DNA from: Anaeromusa acidaminophila DSM 3853
Lineage (GTDB): Bacteria; Bacillota; Negativicutes; Anaeromusales; Anaeromusaceae
DNA: 64,000 bases
NCBI RefSeq assembly: GCF_000374545.1
Contig: NZ_KB894586.1
Location: forward strand, 62,001 to 126,000
Reading direction: 5' to 3'
The number at the start of each line of letters is the position of its first letter. The first letter of the stretch is position 1. Shown here piece by piece: positions 26,907 to 34,946 of this stretch. The notes below the pieces were generated by a model, which worked only from the letters and a program-made list of their open reading frames with translations, had not been told where the DNA came from and did no database searches. Position numbers and translations under genes: made by a program.

Positions 26907-27797
26907 ATGAAACAAAGACATATTCATTGGTTCCCGGGGCATATGGCCAAGGCGCATAGGGTCATCCGAGAACAGTTGAAGCTGGTAGATGTAGTGGTGG
27001 AATTACTGGACGCCCGTATTCCCAGAGGCAGCGCCAATCCGTTGCTAACGGAATGGACCACAGGAAAACAACGCCTTATTGTGTTGAATAAGGCGGACTT
27101 GGCGGACCCAGCGCTGACGGAAGAATGGCTGCGTTACTTTAAGGCGCAAGGATTTACGGCGATTGCCTTAGATTCTTCGGGTAAGAAGAATATTAAGCCT
27201 TTTATCCATCGCATTGAAGAAGCCGGCGCAGTCAAGGTGCAAAAGCTGGCGGCTAAAGGCATACGGAACCATCCGGTACGGGCGATGATTTTGGGAGTGC
27301 CCAACGTAGGTAAATCTTCCTTGATAAATCGCCTTTTGGGTGCGGCTACCGTGCGGACCGGCGATAAAGCAGGGGTTACCAGAGGTCAGCAATGGCTGAA
27401 AATCGGCAAGTCCGTGGAACTCTTAGATATGCCTGGCGTGCTGTGGCCGCGTATGGACGATCAGGATATTGCCATTTTGCTGGCTTTGACAGGGGCTTTA
27501 AATGATGACATTTACGATATGGAACTGGTAATCGGCTATTTTCTCAGCTGGATGCGAGAGCATCAACCGCAGTTTCTGGCAGAGCGTTATAAATTGGAGC
27601 TGCCGTTGCCTGAAGACCCTGAAGAAATCCTGCGGCAAATTGCTGTACGGAGGGGCTGTCTGCGTGCAGGCGGTATCGTGGACTTGGAAAAAGCGCGGCG
27701 GATTGTTTTGGGAGAACTGCGGGATGGCAAGCTAGGCAGATTGACATTGGAGTATCCTCCTTTGCAAGAACAGCCAAAGGAATTACCGACAGAATAA
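26907..27797 (+). CDS. rbgA: Ribosome biogenesis GTPase RbgA (YlqF)
   Basis: A 296-residue circularly permuted GTPase needed for late 50S assembly. The motifs come in permuted order: NKADL (G4), then GVPNVGKSSLINRL (G1, near residue 130), then DMPGVLWP (G3). The N-terminal HWFPGHMAKA and DARIPRGSANP are family marks, and an ANTAR-like C-terminal helical domain is present. It precedes rnhB, from which it is separated by a terminator. Confidence 0.96.
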   Translation: MKQRHIHWFPGHMAKAHRVIREQLKLVDVVVELLDARIPRGSANPLLTEWTTGKQRLIVLNKADLADPALTEEWLRYFKAQGFTAIALDSSGKKNIKPFIHRIEEAGAVKVQKLAAKGIRNHPVRAMILGVPNVGKSSLINRLLGAATVRTGDKAGVTRGQQWLKIGKSVELLDMPGVLWPRMDDQDIAILLALTGALNDDIYDMELVIGYFLSWMREHQPQFLAERYKLELPLPEDPEEILRQIAVRRGCLRAGGIVDLEKARRIVLGELRDGKLGRLTLEYPPLQEQPKELPTE

Positions 27798-27801
27798 TGG
27801 G

Positions 27802-27832
27802 AGAAAAACCGCTTTTGCGGTTTTTCTTTTTT
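27802..27832 (+). terminator. Intrinsic terminator after rbgA
   Basis: AGAAAAACCGC/GCGGTTTTTCT with a TTTT loop, then TTTTTTC. Confidence 0.9.
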
Positions 27833-27921
27833 CTTAAGCCTAAGCAAAAAGGATTTGTCCTAAGAAAATAGAAATGATACATAAAGCAATACGAAAGCGG
27901 TGCAGCGGGAAGGAAGAGCAG

Positions 27922-28710
27922 ATGGCGCAGAAAAAAACGATTACGGAAATTCGCGAATTGTTGCAGGCGGAGGAAATCGAGGCGCAGTTGTTGAAGGAAC
28001 TGCAAGGCGATCTTCGTAAGGGCGTCCAGCAGCTTTTGAACGCGAGAGAGCGCCGTTTGAAACGCCAGCAGGAGGAAAAAGAGCGGCTTTATGTAATGGG
28101 CCATTACGAGCGTCTTTGGCGGCAACAAGGCAAAGAATTGGTTTGCGGTGTTGATGAAGCAGGCCGGGGACCGCTGGCTGGTCCTGTAGCGGTAGCCGCT
28201 GTTATTTTACCGCTAAACTGCGTAATTACAGGTATTAATGATTCTAAGAAGCTGTCACCGTTGCAACGGGATCGGCTGTATGAAGAAGTACGTAAGCAGG
28301 CTGTGGCTATCTCGTTGGTATGGGTGGAGCCGGAAGAAATTGATCAATATAATATTTACCAGGCAACCGTGCGAGGAATGGAACGAGCGGTGCGCCAACT
28401 GCAGCCAGCGCCGCAGGCGGTGTTAGCGGATGCAATAGACTTAAAGCGTCTGGAGATTCCATGCCAAGCGTTGATTCATGGCGATGCCTTAAGCGCTTCC
28501 ATCGCAGCGGCTTCGATTATAGCCAAAGTTGAACGAGATCGTTTAATGGCTCGCTTGGATGAGCAATATCCAGGGTATTCTTTTCGGGAACATAAAGGAT
28601 ACGGCACGGCAGAGCATATGGAAGCTTTGCGGAAACTGGGTCCATCTCCGATTCATCGGAAAACGTTTGAGCCTATTCGCTCGATGCTGGCGGGGGAGGA
28701 TGCGCAATGA
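27922..28710 (+). CDS. rnhB: Ribonuclease HII
   Basis: A 262-residue enzyme that cuts RNA in RNA-DNA hybrids, including single ribonucleotides. Asp78 and Glu79 in GVDEAGRGPLAG start the active site; DSKKLSPLQR, LADAIDLKR and AAASIIAKVERD complete it. About 70 helical residues precede the catalytic domain, as in Bacillus RnhB. ATG 27922 follows GGAAGGA; the longer frame from 27874 lacks a ribosome site. It overlaps the next gene by four bases. Confidence 0.95.
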   Translation: MAQKKTITEIRELLQAEEIEAQLLKELQGDLRKGVQQLLNARERRLKRQQEEKERLYVMGHYERLWRQQGKELVCGVDEAGRGPLAGPVAVAAVILPLNCVITGINDSKKLSPLQRDRLYEEVRKQAVAISLVWVEPEEIDQYNIYQATVRGMERAVRQLQPAPQAVLADAIDLKRLEIPCQALIHGDALSASIAAASIIAKVERDRLMARLDEQYPGYSFREHKGYGTAEHMEALRKLGPSPIHRKTFEPIRSMLAGEDAQ

Positions 28711-29021
28711 ATGGCAAAAAAAGCGAAGAAGAACTGAAAAAAGAGGCGATTCAAAAACGCCAAGCCATTGCTATGCGCTACGAAGCCGACGTTACGACAG
28801 CGCCAAAAGTGGTTGCTAAAGGAGCCGGCTACTTGGCCGAGCAGATTTTGGATACCGCTCGTCGTCATGGCGTGCCGGTGTATCAGAATAAAACACTGAC
28901 GGCGATGCTGATGGCTGTTCATTTGGACCGGGAAATTCCTCCTGAATTATATCAGGCAGTGGCTGAAGTATTAGCATATGTTTATCGCGTCGACCAGCGC
29001 CTTGGTCGGCGGAGGGCGTGA
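28707..29021 (+). CDS. ylqH: FlhB-like C-terminal domain protein (YlqH)
   Basis: A 104-residue cytoplasmic protein matching the cytosolic domain of FlhB/YscU secretion switch proteins without the membrane part: AIAMRYEADVTTAPKVVAKG and GVPVYQNKTLTAMLM. The auto-cleavage NPTH motif of FlhB is replaced by VTTAPKV, so self-cleavage is not expected. Such stand-alone copies are common after rnhB in Bacillus-type genomes and their role is unclear. The ATGA overlap ties it to rnhB. Confidence 0.88.
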   Translation: MNGKKSEEELKKEAIQKRQAIAMRYEADVTTAPKVVAKGAGYLAEQILDTARRHGVPVYQNKTLTAMLMAVHLDREIPPELYQAVAEVLAYVYRVDQRLGRRRA

Positions 29022-29022
29022 G

Positions 29023-29382
29023 ATGGCCCGGCATTTGGCCTTTGGTTTATCAGGCGAAGAATGTGCTGCTAATTGGCTTGTCAAAGAAGGCTATATCATT
29101 TTAGAACGACGCTTTCGTTGTCAGATGGGGGAAATCGATATTATCGCTCGCCTGGGCCGCGTCATTATTTTTATCGAAGTGAAAGCAAGACGCAGTACAG
29201 AATATGGCAGTCCGGCAGAAGCCGTTACCTGGGGAAAACAACGGAAATTGCTGCGTACAGCGCAGTTATGGCTGCAGCAAAAAGGATTGACCGACGCAGT
29301 CTGCCGTATGGATGTAATTGAAGTACTGCAGCAAGAAGAAGCTCCAAAGATTCATCATATACCCAATGCTTTTGGCATGTAA
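29023..29382 (+). CDS. yraN: YraN family (UPF0102) nuclease-like protein
   Basis: A 119-residue protein with an endonuclease-like core: GEIDIIARLGRVIIFIEVKAR carries the Asp and Glu-x-Lys pattern of restriction-enzyme-like folds. Its function is unproven; it is often near DNA-uptake and recombination genes. ATG 29023 follows GGAGGG; an earlier frame from 28978 would overlap ylqH. It sits one base after ylqH. Confidence 0.92.
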   Translation: MARHLAFGLSGEECAANWLVKEGYIILERRFRCQMGEIDIIARLGRVIIFIEVKARRSTEYGSPAEAVTWGKQRKLLRTAQLWLQQKGLTDAVCRMDVIEVLQQEEAPKIHHIPNAFGM

Positions 29383-29396
29383 GGGGTAAAATAGTA

Positions 29397-29432
29397 AGGC
29401 CGGCTCTACGTCAACAGACGGAGAGCCGGCTT
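29397..29432 (+). terminator. GC-rich hairpin between yraN and yifB
   Basis: GCCGGCTCT pairs with AGAGCCGGC and continues with ACGTC/GACG pairs. No T tract follows, so it is a weak terminator at best. It lies directly before the yifB ribosome site and could also modulate translation. Confidence 0.45.
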
Positions 29433-29452
29433 CTCGCATGGGGGGATGTGTT

Positions 29453-30988
29453 TTGTACGCGCAAACTTTTGGTTGCGCCACCTGCGGTATTGAAGGCGTG
29501 CCCATTACCGTCGAGGTGGATTTATCGAATGGGCTGCCTGCCTTTGAAATTGTCGGTTTGGCGGACACGGCGGTACGGGAGGCCCGAGAGAGGGTGCGGG
29601 CGGCGGTGCGAAACGCCGGCTTTGAATTTCCGGCACGTCGAATTACGGCCAATTTAGCGCCTGCGGATATGCGTAAAGAAGGGGCTGCATTGGACTTGCC
29701 CCTGGCGTTAGGTCTTTTAGCGGGAACCGGGCAGTTGCAACCGGACGATATCCGCGGCATTGTTTCGATGGGCGAGCTGTCCCTTGAGGGCTTGGTGCGT
29801 CCTGTTCCTGGCGTGTTGGCTATGGTTGACGCCTGCCGCAAAGCGGGAATCCAGACCGTATACGTGCCGCAGGAAAACCTGCAGGAGGCGGCGCTGGTAA
29901 CCGGCGTACAGGCCTTTGGCGTAACCTCGTTGCAGGCTTTAATGGAGCATTTGCAAAAGAAAAAGCTGTTGATGCCGGCAGATGCAGTAGAGATGGCTCA
30001 AACTATGTCGCCTGTGTCGTCTGGAGGGGATTTTGCCGAGGTGCAAGGGCAGCAGGGTGCGAAACGCGCGTTAGAGATTGCGGCTGCCGGTAAACACAAC
30101 GTGCTTCTAAGCGGACCTCCAGGAACCGGCAAAACCATGTTGGCGCGGCGGCTTCCTTCTATTTTGCCGACTCTCACGGCCGCGGAGGCGTTGGAAGTAA
30201 CTCGTATTTATAGTATTGCAGGCCTTTTGCCCCGCGAAGCGGGTCTTGTGCAACAGCGCCCATTCAGACAGCCTCATCATACGATTTCTATGGCTGGCTT
30301 GGTAGGTGGCGGATCTGTGCCGCGTCCGGGAGAAATTACCCTAAGTCATCGAGGCGTACTATTTCTTGACGAACTGCCTGAGTTTTCGCGTCAGGTGCTG
30401 GAGGTATTGCGTCAGCCCTTGGAAGAGGGGCATGTTTCCATCGCTAGAGCTCAGGGGACTTACAACTTCCCGGCCTCTTTTTTGTTGATCGCTGCCAGAA
30501 ATCCCTGTCCTTGCGGCTGGTTCGGCTCACAAGGACCTCATATCTGCAATTGCAGTGACGGGGAAATTCGGCGTTATCAAAAGCGTCTTTCCGGCCCCTT
30601 GCTGGATCGCATTGATCTGCGTGTAGAGGTGGCGCCGCTTTCCTATGGGGAAATGAAGAGCAGTGTAAAAACAGAAAGCTCGGCTTGCATACGCCAGCGA
30701 GTAGAGAGGGCCAGAGCGCGGCAAAAAGAACGTTTTGGAGCTGGCGGGGCGCTAGTAAACGCAGCGATGACGCACAGCCAAATTTTGCAGTATTGTCATT
30801 TGAGTACCGAAGCGGAGCGCTTATTAGCGCAAGCTTTTCAAAAACTGGGGATGAGCGCCCGTTCTCATGATCGCCTGCTAAAAGTAGCTCGAACTATTGC
30901 TGATTTGGATTCCAGCGAAGGCATTGAGGTGCAGCATATCGCCGAAGCGGTGCAATTGCGAGGCGGCGAAGACGTGGAAGGCTTGTAA
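29453..30988 (+). CDS. yifB: YifB/ComM family Mg-chelatase-like AAA+ ATPase
   Basis: A 511-residue protein. The N-terminal domain (to about 170, ribosomal S5/Lon-like fold) carries GLPAFEIVGLADTAVREA. The AAA+ core has Walker A GPPGTGKTMLARRLP (near 221), Walker B LFLDELPEF, and the zinc-like CPCGWFG. Homologue ComM is a helicase that promotes branch migration in natural transformation. Start is TTG 29453 (MYAQTFG, the usual family start) with GGGGGA 7 bases before; ATG 29438 overlaps that site. No dprA or topA follows: the conserved run breaks here. Confidence 0.93.
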   Translation: MYAQTFGCATCGIEGVPITVEVDLSNGLPAFEIVGLADTAVREARERVRAAVRNAGFEFPARRITANLAPADMRKEGAALDLPLALGLLAGTGQLQPDDIRGIVSMGELSLEGLVRPVPGVLAMVDACRKAGIQTVYVPQENLQEAALVTGVQAFGVTSLQALMEHLQKKKLLMPADAVEMAQTMSPVSSGGDFAEVQGQQGAKRALEIAAAGKHNVLLSGPPGTGKTMLARRLPSILPTLTAAEALEVTRIYSIAGLLPREAGLVQQRPFRQPHHTISMAGLVGGGSVPRPGEITLSHRGVLFLDELPEFSRQVLEVLRQPLEEGHVSIARAQGTYNFPASFLLIAARNPCPCGWFGSQGPHICNCSDGEIRRYQKRLSGPLLDRIDLRVEVAPLSYGEMKSSVKTESSACIRQRVERARARQKERFGAGGALVNAAMTHSQILQYCHLSTEAERLLAQAFQKLGMSARSHDRLLKVARTIADLDSSEGIEVQHIAEAVQLRGGEDVEGL

Positions 30989-31017
30989 ATTTGATAGAAC
31001 TGAGGTGAAGGGGGAGC

Positions 31018-31911
31018 TTAACTAAGAGACTTAACGCAGTTTTTTCCGCTTGCCTTGGCCAAGTATAAACTTTGATCAGCTCGGAGAACTAGCGTTGTGA
31101 CAGTATCTCCAGCTTTTAGGTGACTAAGGCCCAAGCTTGCGGTTATGCTGAGATGAGCGTCTGCATGGTCTTGTTTGACATGAAAGGAGTTATTGGCGAT
31201 AGAGGTGCGGATTCGTTCTGAAATATCCCAAGCTATAGTTGGGGTTACGTCGGATAAGGCAACAATAAATTCTTCGCCGCCATAACGACCAACAATATCT
31301 TGCGAGCGGGTTGAAGCAGTTAGGATTGCAGCAACTTGCTGAAGAACCAGGTCGCCAGCTTGATGGCCAAGATGATCGTTGACCGCCTTAAAATTATCCA
31401 GATCAATCATTAATATTGAAAAAGGAGCGTTAGTGCGTTGTGCACGGTCAAACTGTTTTTGGATTAACAGATCCGAATAGTGACGATTGCAGATTTTGCA
31501 AAGGCCGTCCTGTTGGGCTTGTTCTTTCAATTTTTGGCCTTCGAATTTTTCGGTGACATCCATGCAACTGCCGATATAGCCGCAAAAAACACCCTGTGAA
31601 TAATAAGGAACACCGCGGTCGTTAATCCAACGGTATTCTCCGTCATGACGTCGCAAACGGTAGTCCATTTCAAAGCGCTGTCTTAAATCAAAAGCAGAAG
31701 AATAGATATCAGCGCAGTCCTTTATGTCATCAGGATGAACATTGCTAAGCCAGCCATTTCCAAGTTCCTGGTCCATCGTACGGCCAGTAAACTCTAACCA
31801 TGTCTTATTAAAGTAATTGCAAAGCTTATCGGTACCTGCACGCCAAATCATATTTGGCGAAGATTCGACAATGAGCTTATACTGCTGATAATCAAGGGGA
31901 GAAAACTTCAC
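31018..31911 (-). CDS. PAS-GGDEF diguanylate cyclase
   Basis: A 297-residue cytoplasmic protein. Residues about 8-125 form a PAS/PAC sensor (IVESSPNMIWRAG ... HDGEYRWINDRG), and about 135-297 a GGDEF domain with an intact GGEEF active site (GRYGGEEFIVAL) and an RSQD inhibitory I-site exactly five residues before it. It should make c-di-GMP and be feedback-inhibited. No membrane helix, so the ligand is cytoplasmic. Start is GTG 31911 behind AGGGTG. It is convergent with yifB and divergent from the second GGDEF gene. Confidence 0.92.
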   Translation of the reverse strand: MKFSPLDYQQYKLIVESSPNMIWRAGTDKLCNYFNKTWLEFTGRTMDQELGNGWLSNVHPDDIKDCADIYSSAFDLRQRFEMDYRLRRHDGEYRWINDRGVPYYSQGVFCGYIGSCMDVTEKFEGQKLKEQAQQDGLCKICNRHYSDLLIQKQFDRAQRTNAPFSILMIDLDNFKAVNDHLGHQAGDLVLQQVAAILTASTRSQDIVGRYGGEEFIVALSDVTPTIAWDISERIRTSIANNSFHVKQDHADAHLSITASLGLSHLKAGDTVTTLVLRADQSLYLAKASGKNCVKSLS

Positions 31912-32221
31912 TTGTAATCACCCTTTCGAAAAAAGAAAAAGAAGCAGAAGGCTAGCATTAATAATTAGTGGAAAAATACGACAGTATGTTGAAAAAACCT
32001 TTATCCATAGAGGCGTGAGCGCTAATTAATTACTATTATAAGGAAATCCGAACAAGCTTTTAGTGCAGAAAAGAAAAAAGTGAGAAAAAAGATAATTTAT
32101 TTTTGAGTAAAATGAAAATAGATTACCCTTTGGCAAATATAAAATGTTATAATATCCACTATCCAGAGCGTGCAAGGAGTATTCGCGCGTGTAAGCTACA
32201 GTTGCAGACAAAGAGGGTTAT
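31912..32221. other. 310-base divergent intergenic region between two GGDEF genes
   Basis: An AT-rich stretch without an ORF. On the plus strand, TGTTATAAT at 32145-32153 is an extended -10 for the gene at 32222. On the minus strand a TATAAT-like box (plus 32034-32039) could serve the gene ending at 31018. No clear hairpin or operator is seen. Confidence 0.5.
32145..32153 (+). promoter_or_regulatory. Extended -10 promoter of the membrane GGDEF gene
   Basis: TGTTATAAT with a consensus hexamer at 32148-32153, 68 bases before the ATG. No convincing -35. Confidence 0.6.
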
Positions 32222-33994
32222 ATGAGATATTGGATAGAGATATGGTGTAAAAGAATTTTGGTAGCATTGGTCTGGGGATTGGTGCTGCTTGGGAGTCAAG
32301 CTTCTGCTAATCCTGTAGAAAAGCATATTTTGATTTTAAATGGATTTTCCCCTGAGGTTACTGCGGTAGAAGAGTTTAATAGCGGTTTAAAAAGAGAATT
32401 TCAACGGCAGCCGGACTATATTGCTTCATATTCTTATGAGTATCTTGATATAACACGCTTTAATCAAGAGGGATATTTAGAAGAATGCGCCAGACATTTT
32501 CAAGTGAACTATGAAAAACAAAAACCGGATCTGATTGTCGCTGAAGATACAGTAGCACAATTCTTGGGGGACTATGCGCAGCAGATATTTCCTGACGTAC
32601 CTATTGTCGCTTTGCAACCGCGCGAACCCCAAGCGACAGCAGCCAATATAACCTGGGTAGGTGATGCTCGAGACGACCTGAGGAGAAATATCGAACTCAT
32701 TTTGCAATTAAAGCCTTCTACGAAAAGGATCGTGATTATTGCTGGAGATTCGATTTTGGAACGTGAGGCTATTGAAGCGTTTTTGCCCTTGGCGAGTCAA
32801 TATGAAGGTCAGGCGGAGCTGGTATTTACCAATAAGCTATCTCGAGAAGCTATGGTGGCTGAAGTAGAAGAGAGCGGCGAAGATAGCGCGATATTATTTT
32901 TGAGCTGTCTTGTGGATATAACGGGGCAACGCTACGCTTCGGAGCAGGTGTTAAAGGAACTATATCAAGTAGCTAAGGGGCCGATCTATACAAGCGATTC
33001 CTCACTTCTCGGGCAAGGAGCGGTAGGCGGATATCAGCGAAACTGGATTGCCGCGGGGGAAGAAGCGGCCCGAGCAGGCGTGGCGGTTCTTAAAGGTGAA
33101 GAATATCTGCCAGAGGAACCTTTGTTGAACACGTATGCCTTTGATGGGCGGGAATTAAAAAAATGGCATATTGATAAAGCTCTTTTACCGGCAGATAGTG
33201 TGGTACAATATAAAGAGCCATCGTTCTGGGAACGTTATGAAGGTTGGCTCTTTAGCGGTGGAGCCATTCTTTTCGCAAGTGTTTTTATCTTATACCTGTT
33301 GTTTAAGCATTCACGGAGAAACGCGGCGGAAGAAAAAATTAAACAGATAAACCGAATGCTGGAGAAAAAAATTCAAGAGAGAACCGTGGAACTGCAAAAG
33401 ATGGAAGCCGAATTAGCGCGTTTCAAAATAGCGCAGGAAGCGGTCAAGGAAAATAGCGCCGAAGTTAACTATGAACTGGATTTTGCCGCGAAGACGGACC
33501 AACTCACGGGAATTTATAACCGACGCTATATTCTAAAACGAATTGAAGAAGAGTTAGCACAGTTTTCACAAGGAGCTTGCACTTTTTCCTTAGCCCTTGC
33601 AGATGTTGACTTTTTCAAAAAAGTCAACGACGAATATGGTCATGAGGTAGGAGATAAGGTTCTTTTAATGGTTGCCGGTATGTTGAAAAGCTCTCTTAGA
33701 AAACAGGATGTTGTTGCTAGATGGGGCGGGGAAAAATTCTTGATCTTGCTGCCTGAAACTACTAGCGAGCAGGCGCAGCAGCTGCTAGAGGGCGTACGTG
33801 AACAAATCGCTCAAACTGGATTGTGGGATGAAGGGCGCAATATACAGGTTACAGTGACCTTAGGGATTGCAGCGATGCAGAAAGGAGAAACGATTGATGC
33901 AGTCATGAATTACGCGGATATTGCGTTGTATAGAGGAAAGAAAAATGGTCGAAATTGTGTAGTTGTAAATAATGGAACAATGAAAGATTTTTAA
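32222..33994 (+). CDS. ABC_sub_bind sensor-GGDEF membrane protein with degenerate GGEKF site
   Basis: A 590-residue protein. A signal peptide (1-30) is followed by an extracytoplasmic domain of the ABC substrate-binding type (about 35-335, PF04392-like), one membrane helix (about 345-365, GGAILFASVFILYLLF), a coiled coil (about 370-410) and a GGDEF domain (about 425-590). The active-site motif reads GGEKF: Lys replaces the fourth-position Glu, which may weaken or abolish cyclase activity. The I-site RKQD is exact, five residues upstream, so c-di-GMP binding may remain. ATG 32222 follows AGAGGG. A 116-residue ORF follows 14 bases later. Confidence 0.85.
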   Translation: MRYWIEIWCKRILVALVWGLVLLGSQASANPVEKHILILNGFSPEVTAVEEFNSGLKREFQRQPDYIASYSYEYLDITRFNQEGYLEECARHFQVNYEKQKPDLIVAEDTVAQFLGDYAQQIFPDVPIVALQPREPQATAANITWVGDARDDLRRNIELILQLKPSTKRIVIIAGDSILEREAIEAFLPLASQYEGQAELVFTNKLSREAMVAEVEESGEDSAILFLSCLVDITGQRYASEQVLKELYQVAKGPIYTSDSSLLGQGAVGGYQRNWIAAGEEAARAGVAVLKGEEYLPEEPLLNTYAFDGRELKKWHIDKALLPADSVVQYKEPSFWERYEGWLFSGGAILFASVFILYLLFKHSRRNAAEEKIKQINRMLEKKIQERTVELQKMEAELARFKIAQEAVKENSAEVNYELDFAAKTDQLTGIYNRRYILKRIEEELAQFSQGACTFSLALADVDFFKKVNDEYGHEVGDKVLLMVAGMLKSSLRKQDVVARWGGEKFLILLPETTSEQAQQLLEGVREQIAQTGLWDEGRNIQVTVTLGIAAMQKGETIDAVMNYADIALYRGKKNGRNCVVVNNGTMKDF

Positions 33995-34008
33995 AAAGGA
34001 GAGTCAAT

Positions 34009-34359
34009 ATGCAGTTTCCGAGACAACAAGAAAGACAAATGCAGCTTACTGCAAAAACATTAGTTAAAGGGGATAATCGAATCTATCGGGTTCAAAATCC
34101 TTTTCGTACCGAATTTTCGTTGTCTGTCTATTTCTTTCTTAAATTTCATTTGTCTAAATCTATAAAAAAAGTATCCGAGGCGAACCCCAAGGCCAACATT
34201 CTTTTTGGAAGGATTGGCGGTTCCTGGTGGAAGCCGCAGTTCCATGTTATTATTGGCGGCAGAACGAAGAAAACGGTATTGGCTGCTGCCGAGATGCTGC
34301 AGAAAGAATTAAATGGCAAGAAAGATAAAAAAGAGGATAAAAAAGAAAACGCAAAATAA
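34009..34359 (+). CDS. Hypothetical protein with Lys/Glu-rich tail
   Basis: I do not recognise this 116-residue protein. It is soluble and basic, with a central part containing NPFRTEFSLSVYFFLKFHLS and FGRIGGSWWKPQFHVIIGG, and an end that is almost only Lys, Glu and Asp (KKDKKEDKKENAK). A strong AAAAAGGAGAG site precedes the ATG, and it starts 14 bases after the degenerate GGDEF gene, so the two are probably one operon. A terminator follows at once. Codon use looks like that of real genes. A role with the upstream sensor is inference only. Confidence 0.65.
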   Translation: MQFPRQQERQMQLTAKTLVKGDNRIYRVQNPFRTEFSLSVYFFLKFHLSKSIKKVSEANPKANILFGRIGGSWWKPQFHVIIGGRTKKTVLAAAEMLQKELNGKKDKKEDKKENAK

Positions 34360-34632
34360 AAAGTAAGCCGGCAGTGAACATACTGCCGGCTTACTTTTCT
34401 TATCCTGATTTCAGCCGCTTGGGAAGCACCATAAGCGTTTGCTTTTTGGATCTTTTCCCTGCAAGAATTTAACGGTTGCTTGCAAACGGCTCATACCATG
34501 CGTGGCTCGCCTTCTCTGCTGGTATGACGGCCTTACCTGCCGCTCAGGATGCAGAGATGCCGGACGAGAGAGCTGGAAGTGGACGATCTGATCCTCCATC
34601 CCAGTTTGCTGGAACCAAATGGTCCTCTTCTT
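34353..34632 (-). ncRNA. Candidate structured non-coding RNA, unknown class (6S-like rod)
   Basis: On the minus strand a promoter (TTGACT, 17 bases, TATTAT) is followed by about 230 bases without a credible gene, then a perfect 15-bp terminator with TTTATTTT. By eye the transcript folds into nested helices in the right order: 34608-34616 with 34407-34415 (8 of 9 pairs), 34599-34603 with 34420-34424, 34590-34594 with 34448-34452, 34550-34557 with 34456-34463 (8 pairs, one G-U), 34539-34542 with 34487-34490, and an apical 8-bp stem TCATACCA/TGGTATGA at 34520-34527 and 34491-34498. Paired ends and a long rod recall 6S RNA, but I see no sequence match to it, nor to RNase P, tmRNA, SRP RNA or a riboswitch known to me. 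Confidence 0.6.
34361..34399. terminator. Bidirectional terminator
   Basis: A perfect 15-bp stem AAGTAAGCCGGCAGT/ACTGCCGGCTTACTT with loop GAACAT. T-rich sequence follows on both strands (TTTTCTT on plus, TTTATTTT on minus). It ends the hypothetical gene at 34009 on plus and the candidate RNA on minus. Confidence 0.93.
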
Positions 34633-34638
34633 AGTTAA

Positions 34639-34667
34639 ATAATACTGCCGTTAAAAATAAAAGTCAA
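34639..34667 (-). promoter_or_regulatory. Sigma-A promoter of the minus-strand candidate RNA
   Basis: Read on the minus strand: TTGACT (34667-34662), exactly 17 bases, TATTAT (34644-34639). Predicted start near 34632. Confidence 0.75.
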
Positions 34668-34766
34668 CATGAAAAAAACAGCAATAACAAAAACAAAAGA
34701 ATATAATGCGTTAAATCAAAGAAGTGAATATTTAAAGTGACTTAAAACAAATGGATAATTATTTTC

Positions 34767-34795
34767 TTGCAATTTTTTGTGTTATATGATATCCT
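34767..34795 (+). promoter_or_regulatory. Possible promoter of the 56-residue ORF
   Basis: TTGCAA (34767-34772), 17 bases, TATCCT (34790-34795); an alternative TATGAT lies at 34785-34790. It would give a leader of about 145 bases. Confidence 0.45.
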
Positions 34796-34801
34796 TAACA
34801 A

Positions 34802-34946
34802 GATCATTAGCAGGAATTTCCAAAAAACGTGAAGCAGATGCTGGAACTCTTCTCGTCGTGACTGGTAGCAATGTGAGATGGTCTCGGTAAAGAAAATGGT
34901 TTAGCCCGACCATGTTACCACAAGCACGCATAAAGGAGGAGAGAGA
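34802..34946 (+). promoter_or_regulatory. Structured leader before the small ORF
   Basis: Two stacked stems are visible: TGGTA/TACCA (34863-34867 with 34916-34920) and ATGGTC/GACCAT (34878-34883 with 34908-34913), closing a 24-nt loop with a possible TCGG/CCCG-type inner pairing. No T tract follows, so it is not a terminator. I cannot assign it to a known riboswitch. It could control translation of the small ORF just downstream. Confidence 0.4.

Noticed and set aside
34411-34599. 62-codon minus-strand ORF inside the candidate RNA
   Set aside because: No ribosome site before its ATG, unusual Arg/Gln-rich composition and no recognisable domain. The nested helices across it fit a structured RNA better.
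34851-34866. Similarity of the small-ORF leader to the ZTP riboswitch core (TCGTGACTGG)
   Set aside because: Only this decamer matches. The following hairpin and the 3' conserved element expected of that riboswitch are absent.
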